NCBI GenBank assembly: GCA_026004655.1
Contig: BPJO01000015.1
Location: 27,282 to 91,281 of the forward strand
Origin: Phycisphaerae bacterium
Lineage (GTDB): Bacteria; Planctomycetota; Phycisphaerae; Tepidisphaerales; Tepidisphaeraceae
Direction: 5' to 3'
DNA: 64,000 bases
Shown one piece after another: positions 17,411 through 26,167 of this stretch. Under the pieces are notes generated by a model. That model ran no database searches. It saw nothing but the letters and a program-made list of their open reading frames with translations, and had not been told where the DNA came from. The stretch's first letter is position 1. Each line of letters opens with the position of its first letter. The position numbers and the translations under genes were made by a program.

Positions 17411-18127
17411 TTGTCTCAAGCCACATCCGCCCCCTTGGTCACCCGTGAAACACATCCCGGATATTTTCTGCTCCGAAGGCTTCATTCCCTGACCGGCATC
17501 CTGTTCGGAGGATACATTTGTGTTCATTTGCTGATCAATGCCACCCTCATCCAGGGACCGGGAACAACCGGTCAACCGGGGATCTTCCAACTGCAGGTGG
17601 ATAAAATCCATTCTCTCCCGTTTCTTTTGGCGATCGAGCTGTCTTTCATTTTTGCCCCCCTGTTGGTGCACACGATTTATGGCATCTACATCATGCTCAA
17701 CGGAAAACCGAATGTCGGGCACTATGGGTATGTCAAAAACTGGTTTTACTTCCTTCAGCGGGTCAGCGCGGTGGCTTTGGTCGCATTCATCCTGTTTCAT
17801 GTGGGTGGAATGTTCGGATGGTTTGGTGAGAACCTGAAGTTCGTTGCTCACGAAAAAGCATTTGAGTCAACGATCCGTCACGTACAGATCCACTGGGCGG
17901 TTGCGTTGATCGTTTATCCACTCGGCGTTTTGGCCGGTACGTTTCACCTGGCCAACGGGTTCTGGGGGGCCGGTGTGGCATGGGGATTGACCGTCAGCCA
18001 ACAGGCCCAACAACGCTGGGGGTTGATCTGCTTGGGATTGTTCTTGTTCACCACACTCTGCGGGTTCTTGGCGATCATCGCCACTTTTGTGTACAAGAAT
18101 CATGCCTTGCCCCTTGCCGGAAACTGA
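17411..18127 (+). CDS. sdhC: Succinate dehydrogenase cytochrome b subunit (B. subtilis-like type)
   Basis: A 238-residue membrane anchor of succinate dehydrogenase (respiratory complex II) that binds haem b and passes electrons to quinone. Five hydrophobic segments and candidate haem-ligand histidines are visible: HSLTGILFGGYICVHLL near residues 25-40, LLVHTIYGIYIM near 95, FHVGGMFGW near 135, HWAVALIVYPLGV near 165 and HLANG near 185. I chose the TTG at 17411 because GGAAAGGAGA ends seven bases before it and a good promoter lies at 17346-17374 inside the longer frame. The single large subunit is the type paired with sdhA and sdhB. sdhA follows after one inserted gene; sdhB is absent. Confidence 0.9.
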   Translation: MSQATSAPLVTRETHPGYFLLRRLHSLTGILFGGYICVHLLINATLIQGPGTTGQPGIFQLQVDKIHSLPFLLAIELSFIFAPLLVHTIYGIYIMLNGKPNVGHYGYVKNWFYFLQRVSAVALVAFILFHVGGMFGWFGENLKFVAHEKAFESTIRHVQIHWAVALIVYPLGVLAGTFHLANGFWGAGVAWGLTVSQQAQQRWGLICLGLFLFTTLCGFLAIIATFVYKNHALPLAGN

Positions 18128-18128
18128 C

Positions 18129-18611
18129 ATGGGATTCGATCGGTCCATCATCGAAGACTATGCCCAAGGCGGAAAGCTCCTCCGACAAGCCGTCTTCGGT
18201 CTTGTTACGGAAGATTGCCTGGCACACCCGGTACCGGGGACATGGTCGATCCATGAAATCGTGATTCATCTTCAAGATAGTGATCGGATCGGTATCCATC
18301 GTATGCAAAGAATCGTGGCAGAGGATAATCCTCTGTTGATTGGTTTTGATGAATCCGCGTTTATTCGGCATCTCAGACCCGATGAACAGTCCCTGGAAGA
18401 TGCGTTAACGCTATTTGAGATCGGGCGAAGACAGTTCGCCAGGGTCCTACGTACCTTGCCGGACGAATATTACGAACGTCAGGCGGTCCACAATGAAATC
18501 GGTAAAGTTTCCTTGGGCAAGCTGCTGATCAAGTATCAAGAGCATCTTCTTCACCATTTGAAATTTTTGAAAGAGAAACGCCGGCTACTCGGCAAACCGT
18601 CAACGGCCTAA
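18129..18611 (+). CDS. DinB-like four-helix protein
   Basis: A 160-residue protein of the DinB/YfiT superfamily, metal-binding four-helix bundles mostly of unknown function, some being thiol-dependent S-transferases. The PVPGTWSIHEIVIHLQDSD segment near residues 35-55 and the C-terminal YQEHLLHHLKFLKE supply the usual conserved histidines (around H45, H50 and H145). The ATG at 18129 comes one base after the sdhC stop (TGACATG), so translation is coupled and the gene belongs to the sdh operon. Its insertion between sdhC and sdhA is unusual and suggests a role linked to the enzyme or its expression, but this is not proven. Confidence 0.82.
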   Translation: MGFDRSIIEDYAQGGKLLRQAVFGLVTEDCLAHPVPGTWSIHEIVIHLQDSDRIGIHRMQRIVAEDNPLLIGFDESAFIRHLRPDEQSLEDALTLFEIGRRQFARVLRTLPDEYYERQAVHNEIGKVSLGKLLIKYQEHLLHHLKFLKEKRRLLGKPSTA

Positions 18612-18631
18612 ATTAAGGATAGGATTGAACC

Positions 18632-20536
18632 ATGGCAGGTAAAAAGCGCGTGATCGTCGTCGGTGGTGGGTTGGCCGGTTTGGCTTGCTCGGTCAAACTG
18701 GCCGAACTTGGTGTGGAAGTAGACCTTTTTTCAATGGTTCCGGTCAAACGGTCTCATTCGGTCTGTGCCCAAGGCGGGATCAACGCCTGCAATGATATCG
18801 CCCGTCAACAAGGCTTCAGCGAATGGATTCACTTCGATGAGACCATTCTGGGAGGCGACTTCCTTGCCGATCAACCCCCGGTGCTAGAAATGGCCAACTG
18901 GGCTCCACGGATCATTGATCTGTTGGATCGAATGGGCGTGCCTTTCAATCGTACGCCGGAAGGTCAGCGCGACCTGCGACTTTTCGGTGGATCTCTTTTC
19001 AAACGAACATTCTTTGCAGGCGCAACTACAGGACAGCAATTACTTTACGCGCTTGACGAACAAACCCGTCGTTACGAAACCCTCGGACGAGTTCACAAGT
19101 TTGAGTTTTGGGAGTTTCTTTGGCCGGTGATTCATGAAGGCGTTTGTGTCGGGATCGTGGCTCAAGACATGCGAACCATGCAGATTAAAGCGTTTCGAGG
19201 TGACGCGGTTGTTATGGCCACGGGTGGTAACGGGCTGATCTTTGGAAAATCCACACTGTCGGTCATTTGTACCGGGGGTGCTGTTTCCAGATGCTTCCAG
19301 GCAGGGGCCAAACTGGGCAACCCGGAGATGATCCAGGTGCACCCCACTGCGATCCCCGGCGAAGATAAATGCCGCCTGATTTCTGAATCCGCCCGAGGTG
19401 AAGGCGGACGGGTCTGGGTCCCCAAGAAAAAAGGCGACACCCGACCACCTAACTCCATCCCGGAAGACGAACGGGATTATTTCCTCGAACGCAAATACCC
19501 CAAGTACGGCAACATCGTTCCCCGTGACATCGCCACCCGCGAAATATTCCAGATTTGTCTCGAAGGCTACGGTGTCGGTGGCGGAAACATGGTTTACCTC
19601 GACCTTCGCGATAAGGTTAAAGAAATCGGACGTGAAAAAGTGTTGAGCAAACTGGAGGGAATTCTCGAAATTTATGAAAAATTTGTCGGTACGGATCCCC
19701 TGAACGAACCGATGAAAATCTTCCCCGCGGTCCACTATTCGATGGGTGGTCTGTGGACAGGTTATGAAGCCAAAAAATCCTCTCCCGGAGGACTCGAACC
19801 GGGACACTATAAAAACTTCATGACCAACATCCCCGGTTTATATGCCATGGGCGAATGCTCGTTCGCATTCCATGGCGCCAATCGTCTAGGCGCCAATTCG
19901 CTGCTGAGCTGTATTTTTGAGGGTCTTTTCGGTGGTCCCGGTGTGAAAAATTACATCACCGATATTGCGCCGATCAGTGTCTGTGAATTACCCTCAGGCA
20001 TTTATGAACAAGTCGTGAAACAGGAAATCGAAAAACAGGATGCCCTGATCCGTTCCAGCGGAACCGAAAATCCCTATCTGATCTGGCAAGAAATGGGCAA
20101 ATGGATGACCGATCACTGCACGGTCGTCCGGTATAACGACAAACTCGAATTGACCCTTAAACAGTTACAGACCTGGAAAGATCGATACGCACGAATCCGA
20201 CTCAGCGATACCGGACTTTATACTAATCAGAATCTGTCATTCACCCGTGCGCTTCGGGACATGATTATCAACGCTGAAGCCATCCTGAAAGGGGCCCTTG
20301 CTCGTAATGAAAGTCGAGGCGCCCACTACAAGCCCGAGTTTCCAGAACGAAATGACAAAGAGTTCCTGAAAACAACGATTGCGACGTGGAATGCTTCTGA
20401 CGGACGAGTGGACATCGGGTTTACGCCGGTAGATACAAGTCTGATTCAACCTCGACCGAGAACTTATGGCAAAGGCGCCAAGGCGGAAAATAAACCTTCG
20501 CCAACAGAAATTGCACCCCAACCCGCGTTGGTTTAG
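18632..20536 (+). CDS. sdhA: Succinate dehydrogenase flavoprotein subunit
   Basis: A 634-residue catalytic subunit of succinate dehydrogenase / fumarate reductase, oxidising succinate to fumarate. The FAD-binding motif VVGGGLAGLACSVKLAE is at 9-25, and His42 in RSHSVCAQGGINA is the expected covalent FAD attachment residue. HPTAIPGEDKCRLISESARGEGGR contains the dicarboxylate-binding and proton-transfer residues, and the C-terminal half has HGANRLGANSLLSC. Length matches the B. subtilis-like type. It lies 20 bases after the DinB-like gene. The iron-sulfur subunit gene sdhB, normally next, is absent; a sulfatase maturase follows instead, so sdhB must be encoded elsewhere. Confidence 0.95.
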   Translation: MAGKKRVIVVGGGLAGLACSVKLAELGVEVDLFSMVPVKRSHSVCAQGGINACNDIARQQGFSEWIHFDETILGGDFLADQPPVLEMANWAPRIIDLLDRMGVPFNRTPEGQRDLRLFGGSLFKRTFFAGATTGQQLLYALDEQTRRYETLGRVHKFEFWEFLWPVIHEGVCVGIVAQDMRTMQIKAFRGDAVVMATGGNGLIFGKSTLSVICTGGAVSRCFQAGAKLGNPEMIQVHPTAIPGEDKCRLISESARGEGGRVWVPKKKGDTRPPNSIPEDERDYFLERKYPKYGNIVPRDIATREIFQICLEGYGVGGGNMVYLDLRDKVKEIGREKVLSKLEGILEIYEKFVGTDPLNEPMKIFPAVHYSMGGLWTGYEAKKSSPGGLEPGHYKNFMTNIPGLYAMGECSFAFHGANRLGANSLLSCIFEGLFGGPGVKNYITDIAPISVCELPSGIYEQVVKQEIEKQDALIRSSGTENPYLIWQEMGKWMTDHCTVVRYNDKLELTLKQLQTWKDRYARIRLSDTGLYTNQNLSFTRALRDMIINAEAILKGALARNESRGAHYKPEFPERNDKEFLKTTIATWNASDGRVDIGFTPVDTSLIQPRPRTYGKGAKAENKPSPTEIAPQPALV

Positions 20537-20639
20537 TGCTTATTTCATGTAATTTTGCACTGAATTTTCCCTGAAGAAGTTTTATTAGATTTAGGGATTA
20601 TCGTTTTACCCCAATAAAAGCAAGTATACTATACGTATT

Positions 20640-21974
20640 ATGTCACTCAGCGTGATTTCGGCCGGGTCACCATTTCATGTCATGACCAAACCAATCGGGC
20701 CGATCTGTAATCTTGATTGCAAATATTGCTTCTACTTGGAAAAAGAAAATCTTTACCCGGACAATCGAAAATGGTCGATGCCAGACGATGTTCTTGAAAC
20801 ATATATTCGTCAATACATTCAATCCCAGCCGCAGTCCGAAATTTCGTTCGCATGGCAAGGTGGTGAACCTACTTTACTAGGTGTTCGTTTTTTTCAGAAA
20901 GTAGTCGATCTTCAACAGAAACATGCCAACGGCAAGCAAATCACAAATGCATTTCAAACCAACGGAGTGTTACTTACGGATGAATGGTGCCGATTTTTCA
21001 GGCAACACCGTTTTCTGATCGGTCTTTCAATCGACGGACCGGCTGAATTGCACGACGCATACCGAGTCGATACCCAGCAGAATCCCACTTTTTCTCGCGT
21101 GATGAAAGGATTAGAACTCCTCAAAAAACATGGCTGCGAGTTTAATACACTGACAGTGGTCCATCGTACCAACAGCCAGAAACCGATCGAAGTCTATCGT
21201 TTTCTCAAGGAAATTGGTTCCAAGTTCATTCAGTTCATTCCGCTGGTAGAGCGTTGGGCACCGGTCAGGCTAAAAGTCCGTGGAATAGATTTTGCTGAAC
21301 CTCCACACCCGAGTGAGAAAGATGACCCACTCTCGGTAACGGAATGGTCGGTGCGTTCAAGGGATTACGGGGAGTTTTTGTGTAAGATTTTTGATGAATG
21401 GGTCCGACGGGATGTGGGGAAAATATTCGTTCAGCTTTTTGACGTCGCATTGGGTAATTGGATCGGCGCAGGAAGCAGCCTGTGTGTCTTTGCAGAAAAG
21501 TGCGGCCGAGCGATGGCGATGGAACACAACGGTGACTTGTACGCCTGCGATCATTATGTCTATCCGAAGTATCATCTCGGAAACATTATGAATACCAGCC
21601 TGGGAGCAATGGTCGAAAGTCCGATGATGCATGAGTTTGGAGAAAACAAGTCGGCAACGCTCCCCCGATACTGCCAAGAGTGTGAGGTGAGGTTCGCCTG
21701 TCACGGAGAATGCCCCAAACATCGTTTTTGCACCACCCCCGACGGAGAACAGGGTTTGAACTACCTTTGCCCTGCTTACAAGCGGTTCTTCAATCACATT
21801 GATCTTCCGATGAGAATCATGGCAGACCTCATAAGATCTGGACGACCGGCTGCCCTGATCATGGACTGGTATCAGCAACAGGATCGAATCAAAATCCGAA
21901 GAGGCGACGTTCAACGGAATGATCCATGTCCCTGTGGCAGCGAAAAAAAGTTCAAAAAGTGTTGCGGAAGCTAA
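20640..21974 (+). CDS. Anaerobic sulfatase-maturating radical SAM enzyme with SEC-C tail
   Basis: A 444-residue radical SAM enzyme that converts the active-site Cys or Ser of sulfatases to formylglycine in the cytoplasm. The radical SAM cluster is C23-x3-C27-x2-C30 (PICNLDCKYCFYLEKEN). The SPASM-type cysteines for two auxiliary clusters lie at about 275-375 (CGRAMAMEHNGDLYACDHYVYP; YCQECEVRFACHGECPKHR). A C-terminal SEC-C zinc motif, NDPCPCGSEKKFKKCC, is added. No sulfatase lies in the window; its targets are elsewhere. The promoter candidate TATACT at 20625-20630 places transcription start almost at the ATG, with no Shine-Dalgarno. Confidence 0.92.
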   Translation: MSLSVISAGSPFHVMTKPIGPICNLDCKYCFYLEKENLYPDNRKWSMPDDVLETYIRQYIQSQPQSEISFAWQGGEPTLLGVRFFQKVVDLQQKHANGKQITNAFQTNGVLLTDEWCRFFRQHRFLIGLSIDGPAELHDAYRVDTQQNPTFSRVMKGLELLKKHGCEFNTLTVVHRTNSQKPIEVYRFLKEIGSKFIQFIPLVERWAPVRLKVRGIDFAEPPHPSEKDDPLSVTEWSVRSRDYGEFLCKIFDEWVRRDVGKIFVQLFDVALGNWIGAGSSLCVFAEKCGRAMAMEHNGDLYACDHYVYPKYHLGNIMNTSLGAMVESPMMHEFGENKSATLPRYCQECEVRFACHGECPKHRFCTTPDGEQGLNYLCPAYKRFFNHIDLPMRIMADLIRSGRPAALIMDWYQQQDRIKIRRGDVQRNDPCPCGSEKKFKKCCGS

Positions 21975-22002
21975 ATACCCGGAAAAGTCACTAGCCGATC
22001 TA

Positions 22003-22656
22003 TTATTTCAACAGAAATACCTGTACGACGCCCGGTCCGTGCACACCCGTCACAAGATTCATCTCGATATCTGCGGTTTTACTCGGACCAGAAATGATCA
22101 CCATCGCACTGGTATCTTCTTGTGATGAAGCGAGTTCGAAAAGATCGATCAGATCGCCGACACAGTTTTTAGGCTCAACAATGGCTACGTGCAGCGGTGG
22201 AACCAGGGAAAGGCTCCGTCCGTGATCCGGACTTGCACGAACGACCAGACTGCCTGTCTCGGCCACCACCCGCCACACGTCGGTCACACTGGCATCGACA
22301 TCATAGACTTCGTCGAGGGTCATTTCACCCCACACCTTAACGATAAAACCGGCGTCCTGTAACGCCCGGCGGATTTCAAGACGATCCAAAAAGCGTGACC
22401 GTGGAATCGCTACTGAACGAACCCCTTTGGACCGCAGATACCCGATCAGATGCTCGTGCAAAGATTCAACCCGAAGAGACGTTACACCGATCTTGTTTTC
22501 CAATGCCCGTTTCTCAAACAAGGCAGGCAAACCAATATCAGAAAGCACCAATCTTACGTTCGGTTCATCCAGAACCGGTGGTAGTGACGGTTTCTGACCG
22601 GGAGTCCTTCCAAGGGCCTTGCGTACTTTTTCAATGACGCCGTTCTCATCCTGCAT
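22003..22656 (-). CDS. lutC: LUD-domain protein, lactate utilization LutC-like
   Basis: A 217-residue LUD (YkgG/LutC) domain protein, one part of the iron-sulfur L-lactate oxidase system. It carries DVWRVVAETGSLVVRASPDHGRSLSLVPPLHVAIVEP (about 125-160), the most conserved block of the family, and the final ISGPSKTADIEMNLVTGVHGP, which is diagnostic. It follows lutB by about 80 bases on the same strand, so the two are likely co-transcribed. LutA, the third usual subunit, is not next to them. The lactate dehydrogenase gene further upstream makes a lactate role plausible. Confidence 0.9.
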   Translation of the reverse strand: MQDENGVIEKVRKALGRTPGQKPSLPPVLDEPNVRLVLSDIGLPALFEKRALENKIGVTSLRVESLHEHLIGYLRSKGVRSVAIPRSRFLDRLEIRRALQDAGFIVKVWGEMTLDEVYDVDASVTDVWRVVAETGSLVVRASPDHGRSLSLVPPLHVAIVEPKNCVGDLIDLFELASSQEDTSAMVIISGPSKTADIEMNLVTGVHGPGVVQVFLLK

Positions 22657-22739
22657 ATGTTCTCATCTGTCGATTGAGACATGAACTGAACAAGTCATGT
22701 CCATGATGTCACATCAGTCAATTTTTTACTGCGAAAACT

Positions 22740-24203
22740 CTATTTTCGGGTTCTCCAGATTTCCCTAAATGATTTTGCTGCCGGGGCGGGAATGTCTCTG
22801 ACCTGTGTCCACCCACTGCCCGGAAAGGGCAGCTTTCTGACAAAACCGTCTCGCGTACGGATCAATCTTAACGATCTCTTCTGCATCCAGCTGGCCAGTT
22901 TATATCGGCCCGGGGTGCTCATCATGAAGGCATATGCCCTATAAATGAACCTCTCGACGGGGTGACTGATGTGTTGCCGGACAATATCCCTGCGCAGATT
23001 GATCAAATGCCTGGGGATATTAATCTTGACCGGACAAGCATCATAGCAGGCACCACAGAGTGTTGATGCGTTGGGCAAATCCTTGTTCTTCTCCAACCCC
23101 CGCATCATGGGCGTAATTAATGCCCCGATCGGACCGGGATACACGCTACCGTAGCTATGGCCGCCGATTTTGCGATAAATCGGACAGGCATTCAGACAAG
23201 CGCCGCAACGAATACACCGCAGCATCTCACGATATTCGGGATTCTTCAGGATCTCGGTGCGTCCGTTATCCATGAGGACAAGGTGAAACTCCTCCGGTCC
23301 GTCTTTTTCACCGGCTTTGCGGGTTCCACCAAAAATCGACGAATAGATGGTCATGGTCTGCCCGGTGGCACTCCTGGCCAAAAGCTTCAGCATGACAGAA
23401 AGATCCGTCAGACGCGGAATAACTTTTTCGATCCCGACTAGCGAGATCAGAATACGAGGGGTGGTGATAGACTGACGCGCATTCCCCTCATTTTCGACCG
23501 TTATCACGTCCCCCGTCTCTGCCACTAGAAAATTGCCGCCGGTCATTCCAAGGTCTGCTTTGCGGAACTTATCCCGAAGATATTCACGTGCCTGACGTGT
23601 GAGCGATTCAGGGTCATCATTGTATGGTGTGCCGAAATACTCGCTGAACAGACGGGCAATCGAAGCCTTATCCTTATGAATGATCGGCGTCACGATATGC
23701 GATGGTTTATCATGGTCGATCTGTACAATGAACTCACCGAGATCCGTTTCCACCACATCCAGACCGGCAGCCTCCATGACGTGCGCCAGCTCGATTTCTT
23801 CTGAAACCATCGACTTGCTTTTGATGATTCGTCGTGTCCCCGAGCGGCGAACAATATCCAGAATGATTTTTTTGGCATGCTCACCGTCCGATGCAAAGTG
23901 AACATGCCCCCCCCTTTTTTCCACATTCTCGGCCAGTTGCGTCAGATAATAGTCCAGATGATCCAGCGTGTGCTGCTTGATCGCCCCGGCCAATTCCCGG
24001 ACTTTATTGCTGTCAGGAAGCTCAAGAAGTTTTAGTTGCCTGCCACGGTCGTTTCGGACCACCGCGTTGTCAATCGCCTTTTTAAGCCGTTCGTTATGAG
24101 CAGCTGCAACTGACTCACGACCAAAGTCGAATAAGTTTATCTCGTGAGCATGGAACTCCGCGATTTTTTTATCGAGCGTGGTCTGGACCAACTCCTGAAG
24201 CAT
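22740..24203 (-). CDS. lutB: Lactate utilization iron-sulfur protein LutB
   Basis: A 487-residue protein with an N-terminal LUD domain (about 60-300, including DLGMTGGNFLVAETGDVITVENEGN) and a ferredoxin-like domain with two 4Fe-4S motifs: CIRCGACLNACP near residue 330 and CGACYDACPVKINIP near 385. It is expected to carry electrons in the LutABC L-lactate oxidation complex at the membrane, delivering them to the respiratory chain. Length matches LutB. It is followed by lutC. No GntR-type LutR and no lutA are seen nearby. Confidence 0.93.
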   Translation of the reverse strand: MLQELVQTTLDKKIAEFHAHEINLFDFGRESVAAAHNERLKKAIDNAVVRNDRGRQLKLLELPDSNKVRELAGAIKQHTLDHLDYYLTQLAENVEKRGGHVHFASDGEHAKKIILDIVRRSGTRRIIKSKSMVSEEIELAHVMEAAGLDVVETDLGEFIVQIDHDKPSHIVTPIIHKDKASIARLFSEYFGTPYNDDPESLTRQAREYLRDKFRKADLGMTGGNFLVAETGDVITVENEGNARQSITTPRILISLVGIEKVIPRLTDLSVMLKLLARSATGQTMTIYSSIFGGTRKAGEKDGPEEFHLVLMDNGRTEILKNPEYREMLRCIRCGACLNACPIYRKIGGHSYGSVYPGPIGALITPMMRGLEKNKDLPNASTLCGACYDACPVKINIPRHLINLRRDIVRQHISHPVERFIYRAYAFMMSTPGRYKLASWMQKRSLRLIRTRDGFVRKLPFPGSGWTQVRDIPAPAAKSFREIWRTRK

Positions 24204-24249
24204 GACCCCATTTTACAGCAATGGTCTTTGTTTCAAAATAAGCAGACAA

Positions 24250-24963
24250 TTACTTTTTGGCAGGCTGTTGAGACGGATCAGCACTTATGTTTCCATTGGC
24301 ATTCTGATAGATGATCCCGAAGACTGCGGAGAAAAATACCACCATCGGCATGATGAACGGACTGAGTTCCAGACGAGTTTCTAGGGCGCGAGTATCGATC
24401 CCCTGAAACTTATAAATCACTCCAAGAATTCCGAAGATGAGCATCAATGATCCCTGAAGACTGGTAAACATCATGACGCTGGTTCGGAACAGAATAAACG
24501 ACAACATTCCGAAAAAAATCAACCCCATTCCCCCGCCCGCAGCCGCAAAATGAGGATCCAGCCCGCTTGTTCGCCAAAGACTCATTCCGACGATCGCGCC
24601 GATCAACCCCCCCATAATCGCTACTGCATATTTCATCAAAGGCCATGTGACCACCGCACAGACAAACCCACCGATCAAGGCTGCGGGCAACGGTGCACCG
24701 GTCTGTTCGCCGACAATCGCTCCCAGCCAGGCCCCAATCACTGCTGCGTTCAAAGTGACAAGCCACTTGAAAGCGTAATACCCCCATAACAGGAAAATGA
24801 TTCCACCGAAGATAAGAATAACCGCAGCCGCGACGTTCATTTCACGGCAAGTTTCGAGCAAATCCGCCTGCGCCATCCCCTGACGCAGTACCTTCAAAAC
24901 GTGCGCAAGAGAATCAACCGTCAATGATCCGGAAACCGGTTGCGTCGTTGCTTCTACAGGCAT
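24250..24963 (-). CDS. Multi-pass membrane protein, DUF4203/TMEM198-like
   Basis: A 237-residue integral membrane protein. After an amphipathic N-terminal region (about 1-45) there are seven or so hydrophobic helices rich in Gly and Ala (AAAVILIFGGIIFLLWGYYA; LNAAVIGAWLGAIVGEQTG; ALIGGFVCAVVTWPLM; AIMGGLIGAIVGMSLW; GLIFFGMLSFILF and more). The repeated GxxxGAxxG pattern resembles DUF4203/TMEM198-type proteins, whose function is unknown. The ATG at 24963 is preferred to the TTG two codons upstream. It precedes lutB by about 46 bases on the same strand and may share its transcript, but I see no functional link. Confidence 0.65.
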   Translation of the reverse strand: MPVEATTQPVSGSLTVDSLAHVLKVLRQGMAQADLLETCREMNVAAAVILIFGGIIFLLWGYYAFKWLVTLNAAVIGAWLGAIVGEQTGAPLPAALIGGFVCAVVTWPLMKYAVAIMGGLIGAIVGMSLWRTSGLDPHFAAAGGGMGLIFFGMLSFILFRTSVMMFTSLQGSLMLIFGILGVIYKFQGIDTRALETRLELSPFIMPMVVFFSAVFGIIYQNANGNISADPSQQPAKK

Positions 24964-25192
24964 GTACAAAATATCGACTTTTAAAACCGAATTCCTCCAC
25001 GACCGATAATGTCAACGATCGGGTCGTACAAATGCGCAACACCTTCCCAAAGGAAAATCGAACGAAAATCATTGTTTTTAGCCTAATTTCGAGGTTTTGC
25101 TCAAAAAAAATTGTTAAACCGCGCACCACCCAAGGTATTTGATGGAAGGACTCGCCTTCCCTTGTCGCGTGACTTCAGACACTGCAGAGGTC

Positions 25193-26131
25193 TTAAGAGC
25201 ATTTTTTGTCAGGAGAAATAGTGTGTGGCCGAGTCAGATCGATGATCGAACGAACCCGATCCGCACATTTGCGGAAAAGATCACGTTCCTGGGCATTGAG
25301 GTCAGGTTTCAGACGCAGATGCACGCCCTGACGTCCGATGACACAGGGTACGGAAAGACAGACGTCCGACACGCCACAATATCCGTCGATCAGGACACTG
25401 ACGGGCATCGTATATCGAAGATCTTCGACGATGGACTGCATGATCAACTGCGCTGCCATGGCGACGGCATAATTCGTGTAACCTTTAACCTTAAACACTT
25501 CCCAAGCGGAACGTTTGGAATCTTCGATCATACGTTGACGTGCGGGTGTGGCATCGATGTGTTCGCCACCGCTGTGCGCTACCGACAACGCTGCGAACGC
25601 CGACTCGCCGTGCTCACCCAGAACGTAGGCGTTCAGATCGACCGGATGGATCCCGACTTGTTCGCTGAGCATCTCACGAAACCGGGCCGAATCAATCAAC
25701 GTTCCTGTTCCAATCACTCTTGTCCAGCTCAATCCCGAGATTCTGAGAATATGATACGTTATCACATCCAGAGGATTGGTGATGTTGAGAAGGATGGCTT
25801 GGGGACTCAATTCGACCAGGCGCGGGATCAGATCGGAGATGATCTTTGTGTTTCCGATCGCCCAAGCATTACGGTCCAAATCTTGCGGACTTGTAGGTAC
25901 ACCGACGCAGATGATCAAAACGTCGCTGTCTCGGGTATCTTCCAGGTCACCGTCCCGGACATGGACCCGATGAGGAACAAATGCGACGGCCTGCTGGATA
26001 TCAATCGCATCCGCTTTTGCGATTTCTCGCGTACGGTTCCACAGGATCAGTTCACTAGCCAATCCATCACGGGCCAGTACAAAAGCGACCGTCGAGCCTA
26101 CTTTTCCGATCCCGATCACCGAAACTTTCAT
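25193..26131 (-). CDS. ldh: L-lactate dehydrogenase (LDH/MDH superfamily)
   Basis: A 312-residue NAD-dependent dehydrogenase interconverting lactate and pyruvate. The Rossmann motif VIGIGKVGSTVAF is at 5-17, the catalytic loop region has ICVGVPTSPQDLDRNAWAIG, NITNPLDVITYHI binds substrate and cofactor, GTGTLIDSARFR carries the catalytic Asp-Arg pair, and GEHGES contains the catalytic His. The LD-ARFR pattern favours lactate over malate dehydrogenase; the glutamine-type loop residue expected for lactate (Q in SPQD) is present. A separate classical malate dehydrogenase is encoded at 46.0-47.0 kb. It sits downstream of the transglutaminase gene, with lutBC beyond it. Confidence 0.85.
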   Translation of the reverse strand: MKVSVIGIGKVGSTVAFVLARDGLASELILWNRTREIAKADAIDIQQAVAFVPHRVHVRDGDLEDTRDSDVLIICVGVPTSPQDLDRNAWAIGNTKIISDLIPRLVELSPQAILLNITNPLDVITYHILRISGLSWTRVIGTGTLIDSARFREMLSEQVGIHPVDLNAYVLGEHGESAFAALSVAHSGGEHIDATPARQRMIEDSKRSAWEVFKVKGYTNYAVAMAAQLIMQSIVEDLRYTMPVSVLIDGYCGVSDVCLSVPCVIGRQGVHLRLKPDLNAQERDLFRKCADRVRSIIDLTRPHTISPDKKCS

Positions 26132-26167
26132 GACCACAGATTAACCGGAATCGATCCTGATCGACAG

